Shown here: in pieces, positions 1-5,773 of the stretch
Layout: each line of letters starts with the position of its first letter
How positions within the stretch are numbered: position 1 is the stretch's first letter
Source: Frankiaceae bacterium
Lineage (GTDB): Bacteria; Actinomycetota; Actinomycetes; Mycobacteriales; SCTD01
Direction: 5' to 3'
DNA: 12,071 nucleotides
NCBI GenBank assembly: GCA_026786045.1
Contig: JAJAYV010000058.1
Location: 1-12,071 of the forward strand
The notes under the pieces: generated by a model
Told to the model about the DNA's origin: nothing
The model's input: the letters and a program-made list of their open reading frames with translations, nothing else
Databases searched by the model: none
Position numbers and translations under genes: made by a program

Positions 1-2
1 GC

Positions 3-2117
3 CTGGCCGCGACGACCAGCCGCCAGGTCACCGTCGCGTCGGCCACCGTCGACGAGGACGGCGCCCGCACGGCGGCGGCGGTGGCCGAGCTGCGCACGGC
101 GATCAGCGGCGGGCAGCTGAGGCTGCACTTCCAGCCGCTGCTCGGGCTGCGCGACGGCGAGATGGTCGGCGCCGAGGGGCTGGTCCGGTGGGAGCACCCG
201 GTGCGTGGGCTGCTCCTGCCGGGGGAGTTCATCCCGCTGGCCGAGACCTCGGGGCTGATCGTGCCGCTGGGCGCGTGGGTGCTGCGCGCCGCTTGCGCCC
301 AGGCGTCGGCCTGGCACGCGCAGGGCCTGCCGTACGCCGTCGGGGCCAACCTCTCGCCGCGGCAGCTGGTGGGCGGCGACGTCGTCGCGCTGGTGCGCGA
401 CCTGCTCAGGGAGTTCGCGCTGCCGCCCGACCGGCTGGTCCTGGAGGTCACCGAGAGCACGGTCATGGACGACCCTCGGTCGCCACAGGTCCTGGCCGCG
501 CTCAGCGCGCTCGGCGTCCACCTGGCGCTGGACGACTTCGGGACCGGCTACTCCTCGCTGACCTACCTCAAGCGCTTCCCGGTCGACGCCATCAAGATCG
601 ACCGGTCGTTCGTCTCGGGCCTGGGTCGCGACGCCGACGACGAGGCGATCGTGGCCTCCGTCGTCAGCCTGGCGCGCGCCATCGGCAAAACCGTGGTTGC
701 GGAGGGCGTCGAGACCCAGGGGCAGTGCGCTGCGCTGCGGGCGCTGGGCGTCTACCAGGCCCAGGGCTTCTTCTGGTCGGCGGGGTTGCCCGCCTACGAG
801 CTGGCGGCCTGGCTGGCGGCCCGGCCCGCGACGGCGGAACGACCACGACCCCAGCCGGGCCCCGCGCCGGCCCCGACTTGCAGCCGGGGCCCGGAGGCGG
901 AGTCCGCCGACGACCGGCGGATCCTGGCGCTGCACAGCGAGGGCGCGTCGCTGCACACGATCGCCGCAGCCCTCAACGCCGCCGGTCGACGCACCCCGAA
1001 CGGACCCCGCTGGACCACGCGGACGGTGGCCCGGGTGGTGGCGGCGAGGGCCGCACCGGCTAGGAGCGCGAGCGAGGGGGTAGGGCCAGCAGCAGCCGCG
1101 ACGAGGAGGACACCGGTGGACCTGGACAGCGCGCTCGGCGGCGACCTGCGGGCGGTCGTCGAGCTGGCCTCCCTGGCACCGTCGGTGCACAACACCCAGC
1201 CGTGGCGCTTCACCTGGGACGGCCGCTCCCTGTCGCTGTACGACGACGCCGCGCGGGCGCTGCCCGTCCTCGACCCGACCGGCCGCGAGCGGCTGCTGAG
1301 CTGCGGGTGCGCGCTCCAACACGCCCGGCTGGCGCTGACAGAGCTCGGGCACGAGGCCCGCGTCGACCTGCTGCCCGACCCGGCCGACGAGCACCTGCTG
1401 GCCCGGCTCACCGTCGGGGGCGAGGTCGTGCCGGGCGAGCTCGACCGACGCCTGGCCGCGGCCGTCCCGCGGCGCGTCACCGCCCGCGCCCCGTTCGACG
1501 AGCGCCCGGTGCCCGCCGCGGCGCGTGAGGCGATGCGCGCCGCGGCCGAGGCCGAGGGGGCGTGGCTGCGCTTCGTCGGCGAAGACGGCCAGGACGACGC
1601 CGTCGAGCTGCAGGTGCTGCTGTCGCACGCCGACGACAGCCAGCGCCGCGACGTGGCGTATCTCGAGGAGCTGGCCGCCTGGCGGCGGGAGCAGGAGGCG
1701 GAGGGCATCCCCAGCCGGGCGCTGCCGACGGTACCGGCGGAGCGGCGCGGCTCGTCGTGGGTGCCGCGCGACTTCGACGCCCGGTCGCGCCCGGCGTCCG
1801 AGGGCGGGGGCGGCGAGCCGCCGGTGCCGGAGCACCCGTCGGTCTTCGTTCTCGGTACCCGCGGTGACGACCGCCAGGACTGGCTGGTTGCCGGGCAGGC
1901 CCTGGCCCGGGTTCTGCTCCAGGCCACCGCCGACGGGCTGGCCGCCCAGCCGCTGACCCAGGTGCTCGAGGTCCCGGTGCTGCGCGGCCGGATGCGGCAC
2001 GCGCTCGGCGTGATCGGCCACCCGCAGATGCTGCTGCGCGTCGGCTACGGCTCAGCGGCTCCGACGAGCAGCCGGCGCCCGGCCGAGCAGATCCTCACCC
2101 TGGTCGACCCCGCCTAG
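3..2117 (+). CDS. EAL-domain c-di-GMP phosphodiesterase with C-terminal HTH (5' partial), open in frame into an Acg-type nitroreductase
   Basis: The frame is already open at base 3, so the N-terminus (perhaps a GGDEF or sensor domain) lies outside the window. The GTG at 81 is only an internal candidate start. Counting from that GTG, an EAL domain spans about residues 10-245. It keeps the residues needed to hydrolyse cyclic di-GMP: Glu32 (the signature reads EGL instead of EAL), Asn90, Glu122, Asp151-Asp152 in DDFGTGYSSL, Lys172, Glu208 and Gln228. It is therefore probably an active phosphodiesterase. A Pro-rich linker follows. Residues about 277-322 then resemble the HTH segment of serine recombinases (LHTIAAALNAAG, RRTPNGPRW, TVARVV). 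No stop follows in this frame before 2115-2117, so the sequence as given encodes a fusion with a nitroreductase. The other two frames both stop just after the HTH (TAG at 1061 and 1081), and removing one G from the run at 1076-1080 would give GAG GGG TAG. I think two separate genes are more likely than a true fusion. Confidence 0.8.
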   Translation: MAATTSRQVTVASATVDEDGARTAAAVAELRTAISGGQLRLHFQPLLGLRDGEMVGAEGLVRWEHPVRGLLLPGEFIPLAETSGLIVPLGAWVLRAACAQASAWHAQGLPYAVGANLSPRQLVGGDVVALVRDLLREFALPPDRLVLEVTESTVMDDPRSPQVLAALSALGVHLALDDFGTGYSSLTYLKRFPVDAIKIDRSFVSGLGRDADDEAIVASVVSLARAIGKTVVAEGVETQGQCAALRALGVYQAQGFFWSAGLPAYELAAWLAARPATAERPRPQPGPAPAPTCSRGPEAESADDRRILALHSEGASLHTIAAALNAAGRRTPNGPRWTTRTVARVVAARAAPARSASEGVGPAAAATRRTPVDLDSALGGDLRAVVELASLAPSVHNTQPWRFTWDGRSLSLYDDAARALPVLDPTGRERLLSCGCALQHARLALTELGHEARVDLLPDPADEHLLARLTVGGEVVPGELDRRLAAAVPRRVTARAPFDERPVPAAAREAMRAAAEAEGAWLRFVGEDGQDDAVELQVLLSHADDSQRRDVAYLEELAAWRREQEAEGIPSRALPTVPAERRGSSWVPRDFDARSRPASEGGGGEPPVPEHPSVFVLGTRGDDRQDWLVAGQALARVLLQATADGLAAQPLTQVLEVPVLRGRMRHALGVIGHPQMLLRVGYGSAAPTSSRRPAEQILTLVDPA
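1104..1109 (+). promoter_or_regulatory. Ribosome binding site for the nitroreductase start
   Basis: A perfect AGGAGG sits six bases before the GTG at 1116, inside the reading frame that continues from the EAL gene. It is the strongest Shine-Dalgarno match I saw in the window. It decides the start of the nitroreductase as an independent product, whether or not the upstream frame reads through. Confidence 0.8.
1116..2117 (+). CDS. Acg-family FMN-binding nitroreductase-like protein
   Basis: This is a 333-residue product from the GTG at 1116, close to the usual ~330 of the Acg/Rv2032 family. Family hallmarks are visible: APSVHNTQPWRF (residues 21-32), the LPVLDPTGRERLLSCGCAL segment (about 49-67), and a C-terminal RVGYG block after a helical stretch ending HPQMLLRVGYG. 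Known members have a nitroreductase-like fold and bind FMN. Acg is proposed to sequester flavin rather than reduce nitro compounds, and the mycobacterial genes belong to the DosR dormancy regulon. It should be cytoplasmic. It lies directly behind the EAL-HTH gene and its stop overlaps the stop of the convergent 52-residue gene. No DosR-like site was seen immediately upstream, so it may be co-transcribed with the EAL gene. Confidence 0.85.
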   Translation: MDLDSALGGDLRAVVELASLAPSVHNTQPWRFTWDGRSLSLYDDAARALPVLDPTGRERLLSCGCALQHARLALTELGHEARVDLLPDPADEHLLARLTVGGEVVPGELDRRLAAAVPRRVTARAPFDERPVPAAAREAMRAAAEAEGAWLRFVGEDGQDDAVELQVLLSHADDSQRRDVAYLEELAAWRREQEAEGIPSRALPTVPAERRGSSWVPRDFDARSRPASEGGGGEPPVPEHPSVFVLGTRGDDRQDWLVAGQALARVLLQATADGLAAQPLTQVLEVPVLRGRMRHALGVIGHPQMLLRVGYGSAAPTSSRRPAEQILTLVDPA

Positions 2118-2272
2118 CGGGCGGGACCGTCCAGCTCGGCGGTCTCCCGGCGGGTGGCGGCGCGGACCGCCCGGGCGAGCGCGGCGGCCAGGCCGTACTG
2201 CAGGAGCGCGACGCCCAGCAGCTCGGTGACGCGGACGCGGGAGTCGTGGCGCTCGAGGACGGTGGTGGTCAT
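2114..2272 (-). CDS. 52-residue protein of unknown function
   Basis: I do not recognise the family. Support for a real gene is threefold. Nearly every codon ends in G or C. A GGAG lies nine bases before the ATG. The only upstream space contains three regularly spaced DosR-like boxes reading toward it. The product begins MTTTVLERHDSRVRVTE and continues with a hydrophobic or amphipathic helix (LLGVALLQYGLAAALARAV, about residues 18-36), then a charged tail rich in Arg and Glu. It could be a small membrane-associated protein, but the Arg and Gln within the helix leave this uncertain. It is convergent with the nitroreductase gene, and the two stops share the palindrome CTAG at 2114-2117. Longer upstream starts in this frame cross the box region and look non-coding. 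Confidence 0.6.
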   Translation of the reverse strand: MTTTVLERHDSRVRVTELLGVALLQYGLAAALARAVRAATRRETAELDGPAR

Positions 2273-2325
2273 GACCTGCTCCAGGTGCCCTGCGCGGCCG
2301 GTCCGCGCTCTGCGACCAGCCTCCG

Positions 2326-2384
2326 GGAGCCGACGTCCCGTCGACAGGGGCGCACGTCCCGGCTGCGGCCGCCGAACGTCCCGG
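2326..2384 (-). promoter_or_regulatory. Three tandem DosR/DevR-like boxes
   Basis: Read on the minus strand, the octamer CGGGACGT occurs three times, ending at 2376, 2354 and 2333. The spacing is 22 and 21 bases, about two helical turns. The continuations are TCGGCGG, GCGCCCC and CGGCTCC. Each unit therefore resembles GGGAC-N4-G(N)CC, the pattern bound by the DosR/DevR response regulator in mycobacteria and by related regulators in other actinobacteria. The last box is about 60 bases before the ATG of the 52-residue gene, a sensible activator position. I see no convincing -10 element. The regulator that would bind is inferred and not encoded in this window. Confidence 0.5.
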
Positions 2385-2624
2385 CCCGCTGAGCAGGGGC
2401 GACGGGCCGAGCAAGCCGTCCGCGCCGCAGCACACCCCCGGAGAGCACGGGGCTCAGCGCCGAGCGAAGGCAACCCGTTGACCGTCGCTGATGTGGCCGC
2501 GACGACCTGCTCGACTGCCTGGGCATGCTCGACGTCACCAAGCCCGACGGGCTGACCACGGTTCCCCCGCGCGCCGGCGGGCACGGGCAGCAGGATCCCT
2601 TTCCCCTGCCCCTGGAGCGACCGC
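2385..2624. other. Intergenic DNA upstream of the Hsp31-like gene
   Basis: Together with the box region and the leader of the small gene, this forms a 352-base divergent gap. I see no convincing gene or sigma-70 promoter. TTGACC at 2478-2483 could serve as a -35, but no matching -10 follows. GGAG at 2614-2617, seven bases before the ATG at 2625, is the ribosome binding site of the next gene. A short stretch around 2495-2560 translates to a protein-like run (DDLLDCLGMLDVTKPDGL), but it has no start signal and cannot be assigned. Confidence 0.5.
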
Positions 2625-3323
2625 ATGAGCAACGTTCTGTTCGTCGTCACCGGCGCGCGTCACTGGACTCTGTCCGACGGCACCGAGCACCCCACCGGCT
2701 ACTGGGCCGAGGAGCTGGTTGCGCCCTACCGCGTGTTCACCGGCGCCGGGCACGAGGTTGTGCTGGCCACCCCCGGCGGGGTTCAGCCCGTGGTCGACGA
2801 GGCCAGCCTTGCCCCGGACGTCAACGGCGGGCAGGACGGCGCCGACGAGATGCGCGCCGCGTTGAAGGGCATCAGCCAGCTCGAGAGCCCGCTCTCGCTC
2901 GAGGACGTCGACGTCTCCAGTTACGACGCGGTGTTCTACCCGGGCGGCCATGGCCCGATGGAGGACCTGGCTGTCGACGCGAGCTCCGCCGCGGTGCTCA
3001 CCACCACGCTCGCCGCAGGCAAGCCGCTGGGCATCGTCTGCCACGCCCCGGCCGCCCTGCTGGCGACCGAGTCCACCGGCACCACCTCGCCGTTCTCGGG
3101 CTTCCGCCTGACCGGCTTCACCAACGCCGAGGAGACGCAGTCCGGCTTGGCCGAGAAGGCTCCGTGGCTGCTGCAGGACCGGCTGGTCGCGCTCGGCGCC
3201 GAGTTCGTTGAGGGCGAGCCGTGGGCCCCGAACGTCGTGGTCGACCGCAGCCTGTACACCGGCCAGAACCCTGCCTCGTCCGGCCCCCTCGCCGAGCGCA
3301 TGCTCGAGGGTCTCTCCGCCTAG
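2625..3323 (+). CDS. DJ-1/PfpI superfamily protein, Hsp31-like
   Basis: This 232-residue cytoplasmic protein belongs to the class I glutamine-amidotransferase-like/DJ-1 superfamily, nearest in pattern to the Hsp31-like branch. The nucleophile elbow reads GIVCHAPAAL, with Cys139 followed by His140. The conserved acidic residue that supports the cysteine is in GYWAEE (Glu29-Glu30). YPGGHGPMEDL (105-115), FTNAEE (165-170) and TGQNPASS (212-219) are further family blocks. Members are reported as methylglyoxal-handling glyoxalase III enzymes or as stress chaperones and deglycases, and I cannot tell which applies. A usual variant is CHGPAAL; here Ala replaces Gly. The start is set by GGAG seven bases upstream. 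It is a single gene, transcribed away from the DosR-like box region, though the boxes are oriented toward the other gene. Confidence 0.85.
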   Translation: MSNVLFVVTGARHWTLSDGTEHPTGYWAEELVAPYRVFTGAGHEVVLATPGGVQPVVDEASLAPDVNGGQDGADEMRAALKGISQLESPLSLEDVDVSSYDAVFYPGGHGPMEDLAVDASSAAVLTTTLAAGKPLGIVCHAPAALLATESTGTTSPFSGFRLTGFTNAEETQSGLAEKAPWLLQDRLVALGAEFVEGEPWAPNVVVDRSLYTGQNPASSGPLAERMLEGLSA

Positions 3324-3393
3324 TAGGGCGACTCGGTGCTCATGTGGGCGGTCCGCTCTGTAGGTCCAGTGATGAGCCCGATTGTGCGTGTGA

Positions 3394-3835
3394 GGCCAGC
3401 GGGCGCGCCACCTCGGCGAGCTCGAGCAAGTCGATGACGGCCACTCCGTCCACGCCTTCGACACGCCCGCCACGCCAGGGGACCCCGACGACACCACCAA
3501 CCTGTTCGGCCGCGCCCGTACGAGCGGTCAGCCCGCACCTGTTCCTCATCGGTCGCCAGAACGACCCCGCGTCCGCGCCGCTGTTCCGCGCGATGGCGCT
3601 GAACTCGCTGCTCATCCCGACCGAGCTGGTCGCCCACGAGCTCGTGCAGCGGTGCGGCGAGCCGCTGGTCGCCGGCCAGCCCGAGGCCCGCTGCACGCCC
3701 GATACGACCCTGGTCGTGGACTCCGCCGCGGAGTACGTCCTCACGGCCGAGCGACGTCCGGTCGGCTGGCTCGGGCGCAGGTTCCGCCGCGCCCCGGAGG
3801 CCGACGTCCTGGTCGAGGCCGAGCAGCGCCGCTGA
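3394..3835 (+). pseudogene. Frameshifted conserved-looking protein gene, function unknown
   Basis: Two adjacent frames join into one sensible protein. The first (from about 3394) gives HLGELEQVDDGHSVHAFDTP and continues to ...NLFGRARTSGQPA. The second (from about 3539 to the TGA at 3833) gives LFLIGRQNDPASAPLFRAM, then LIPTELVAHELVQRCGEP, and ends near WLGRRFRRAPEADVLVEAEQ. Dropping one C near 3538 fuses them smoothly, and both parts use G/C-ending codons heavily. The 5' end is also unclear: a TGA at 3391 blocks the first frame. A candidate ATG at 3372 (MSPIVRV) lies in a third frame, so a second indel is possible. I do not recognise the family. It may be a genuinely decayed gene or a good gene with sequencing errors. 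Confidence 0.5.
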
Positions 3836-3918
3836 GGACTGCGGTGGCTGCCGTGCCGCGTCGGGCTTGACCGGCGCTGTCCGCTGTCTGCTGTCGCCCG
3901 ATCAACCCGCCGTTCTGG

Positions 3919-4125
3919 CTACGGCGATTCGTACTTGAAGGACAGCTGGATCTTGCTCCGGTAGACGAGCTGCCCATCATCACCGACAACGATGTCCTGC
4001 TTGGTCACCTCGGCCACTCGGAGATCGCGCACCGACGCCCCCGCCGTGCTGATGGCCTCCGCCGCCGCATCCTCCCAGGAGGACGAGCTCGTACCAATCA
4101 CATCAATGACCCGATACACACTCAT
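3919..4125 (-). CDS. Dodecin-family protein, Rv0379/SecE2-like
   Basis: This 68-residue protein is a close match in length and pattern to dodecins, small proteins that assemble into hollow dodecamers. It opens MSVYRVIDVIGTSSSSWEDA, followed by one helix (about 18-33) and the strands RVAEVTKQDIVV, YRSKIQLSFKYE. Flavin-binding dodecins carry a Trp in a WFEV-type strand that stacks on the isoalloxazine ring. Here the matching strand reads RVAEV, with Val at that place. This resembles the mycobacterial Rv0379 (SecE2, calcium dodecin) branch more than the flavin-storage Rv1498A branch. I chose the ATG at 4125 because it starts the domain exactly and has GAGGGG five bases upstream. A longer GTG-started frame from 4191 adds 22 residues with no homology. 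Confidence 0.9.
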   Translation of the reverse strand: MSVYRVIDVIGTSSSSWEDAAAEAISTAGASVRDLRVAEVTKQDIVVGDDGQLVYRSKIQLSFKYESP

Positions 4126-4236
4126 GAGAACCCCTCGTCGCCCTGGATGAATCAAGCCCACCGACCATGTCACCCGCGAATCGACCGCCACTTTCGTGCG
4201 TCGAAGCTAGTGCTACAGCCCCTGGTCTCGCGGACC

Positions 4237-4483
4237 CTAGTACCACCGCGCCCTGGTCCGATAGCCACGGCCGGCACTTCCTTCCCGCTGCAGCCCAGCG
4301 TCACGGCACTGCGGGTCGGCCAGCACCGACAAGGCCTCCTCCAGCTCGGCCAGAACGTGCGGGCTGATCAGCACTGCGGCCGCCCGGCGGTCGCGCGTGG
4401 TCGTGACCCGCTCGTGCTGCTCCTCAGCCCGGTCAACCACCTGTGAAAGGTAATCACGGACGGCTCGCGAGGGCGGCGCTCAT
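4237..4483 (-). pseudogene. Phd/YefM-type antitoxin remnant, frameshifted, no toxin beside it
   Basis: The frame from 4464 down to 4237 encodes VRDYLSQVVDRAEEQHERV, then TTTRDRRAAAVLISPHVLAE and LEEALSVLADP. This is the DNA-binding and dimerisation core of Phd/YefM antitoxins. In that frame an in-frame TGA lies just upstream and no start with a ribosome binding site is present. Omitting the single A at 4465 (minus strand) connects it to an ATG at 4483 and gives MSAALAAVRDYLSQ, a normal family N-terminus. The C-terminal ~28 residues after LADP do not look like the usual toxin-binding tail. No RelE, Doc or PIN toxin is adjacent: dodecin follows and hmp precedes. It may be a decayed toxin-antitoxin locus or a sequencing error in an orphan antitoxin. 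The GTG at 4440 could start a shortened 67-residue product. Confidence 0.6.
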
Positions 4484-4492
4484 GGCCACGAC

Positions 4493-4513
4493 GGTGGCGC
4501 TTTCGGCGCCGCC
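4493..4513 (-). terminator. Hairpin downstream of hmp, possible terminator
   Basis: Bases 4493-4500 and 4506-4513 form an eight-pair stem (one G-T) around a five-base loop. The hairpin begins 16 bases after the hmp stop on the minus strand. No T-run follows, as is common for actinobacterial terminators. It lies just before the antitoxin remnant and would separate it from hmp. Confidence 0.45.
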
Positions 4514-4528
4514 TCGTCCTGGTCGCGG

Positions 4529-5773
4529 TCAGCTGCTGGGCGGTGCGGCGGCCCACAGGTCGGGCCCGAAGACCTCGTAGCGGATGTGCTCGGCCGGGAC
4601 CCGTCGGGCGAGCAGCGCGGTGCGCACCTGGCGCATGAACGGCAGCGGGCCGCAGGTGAACACGTGCAGCCCGGCGGGCAGTGGGATCTCGCTGAGGTCC
4701 ATGAAGCCGGTCCGCGAGCGGTGGTCGTCGACATCCACCGTCTCGTACCAGGTGTAGCGGGTGAAGTCGTCCAGCTGACGACCGGCGTGCAGCACCGTCT
4801 CGCGCAGGGCGTGGTCCTTGGACGTGCGGTCGGCATGGGCGACAATCACCGGCCGCTGAGGCTGAGTACGCGCGATGTGCTCCACGATCGGCAGGACGGT
4901 CGTGATGCCCGCGCCCGCGGTGGCGAGCAGCAGCGGCGAGTCCGAGGACGGAACGACGAGGTCGCCGGCAGGGGCGCTGACGTCGACGAGGTGCCCCACC
5001 GCGACCTCGTCGTGCAGGAATGACGACACCCGACCGTCCGGAGCGCCGTGCGCGCCCCTGACCTTGCGGACCGTGACCTGGAGGCGGGTCCCGACCGCGG
5101 TGGAGGACACGGTGTACTGCCTGGGCTGCCGGTCGCCCCCGGGCAGGTCCACGAACAGCGATACGTACTGCCCGGGCTCGATGCCGGGGACAGGCGCGTC
5201 GTCGGCCGGCTCCAGCACGAGGGAGACGACGTCATCTGTCTCCTCGATGCGCCGCACGACCCGGAATGGCCGCGTCGGCGTGGCCGGGTCGACCCCGGCG
5301 CGGGCGTAGAGGCGGGCCTCCTCAGCGATCAGCTGCGTGGCGAACAGCCAGTAGACCTCGCTCCAGGCGTCCGCGACTGCCGGGGTGACCGCGTCGCCGA
5401 GGACGTCGGCGACCGCAGCGAGCAGATGCTGACCGACGATCGTGTACTGCTCAGGACGGATGCCCAACGAGACGTGCTTGTGGGCGATGCGCATCATGAC
5501 GTGGGAGAAGGACGGCGCAGCCGGGTCGATCAGCTGGACGGCGTAGGCCACGACCGAGGCGGCGAGGGCACGGCTCTGCTCGCCTGTCGCTTGGTTCGCC
5601 AGGTTGAAGACGCGCAGGAGCTCCGGGCGCTCGGCGAACATGCGCGGGTAGAAGCGCGCGGTGATCTCCTCGGAGTGCTCCGCGACGACCCCGGCAGTCG
5701 CCGCGATGACGGCTGCGGAGGTGGGGGACAGCAGGCTGCCGAAGGCAGGGCGAGCGGGCAGGGTCGTGGTCAT
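4529..5773 (-). CDS. hmp: Flavohaemoglobin, nitric oxide dioxygenase
   Basis: This complete 414-residue flavohaemoprotein converts NO plus O2 to nitrate using NAD(P)H, FAD and haem. The globin domain covers about residues 12-155, with Tyr42 (B10), Phe56 (CD1), Gln66 (E7) and proximal His100 (in AHKHVSLGIRPEQY), all matching E. coli Hmp. The FAD domain (about 165-275) has RQYTVSS at 218-224. The NAD domain (about 278-408) has TAGAGITTVLP, FTCGPLPFM (372-380) and the terminal YEVFGP. The ATG at 5773 was chosen because it begins the usual MTTT lead-in and has GAGG eight bases upstream; the frame extends 20 codons further without similarity. It appears monocistronic, with a hairpin after the stop. 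A GGGAC-N4-GTCCT element lies about 185 bases upstream. No NsrR-type repressor gene is adjacent. Confidence 0.95.
   Translation of the reverse strand: MTTTLPARPAFGSLLSPTSAAVIAATAGVVAEHSEEITARFYPRMFAERPELLRVFNLANQATGEQSRALAASVVAYAVQLIDPAAPSFSHVMMRIAHKHVSLGIRPEQYTIVGQHLLAAVADVLGDAVTPAVADAWSEVYWLFATQLIAEEARLYARAGVDPATPTRPFRVVRRIEETDDVVSLVLEPADDAPVPGIEPGQYVSLFVDLPGGDRQPRQYTVSSTAVGTRLQVTVRKVRGAHGAPDGRVSSFLHDEVAVGHLVDVSAPAGDLVVPSSDSPLLLATAGAGITTVLPIVEHIARTQPQRPVIVAHADRTSKDHALRETVLHAGRQLDDFTRYTWYETVDVDDHRSRTGFMDLSEIPLPAGLHVFTCGPLPFMRQVRTALLARRVPAEHIRYEVFGPDLWAAAPPSS

Noticed and set aside
794..1927. Long minus-strand frame antisense to the EAL and nitroreductase genes
   Set aside because: It is Ser/Arg/Ala-rich with no domain, and the plus-strand frame has clear families. 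It is a typical shadow in GC-rich DNA.
2333..2383. Reading the three octamers as a CRISPR or tandem repeat array
   Set aside because: The units are too short, with no conserved long repeat, no spacers of typical length and no cas genes. A transcription-factor site cluster fits better.
2495..2624. Protein-like run DDLLDCLGMLDVTKPDGL upstream of the Hsp31-like gene
   Set aside because: No start or ribosome binding site. It runs out of frame through the known gene, is too short, and matches no family I know.
2535..3500. 321-codon minus-strand frame opposite the Hsp31-like gene
   Set aside because: Low-complexity residue mix and no motif. The plus strand encodes a complete known protein.
4213..4256. 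Inverted repeat GGTC-N5-GACC and repeated CCTGGTC near the dodecin upstream region
   Set aside because: Short and common in GC-rich DNA. No regulator or clear promoter geometry supports an operator.
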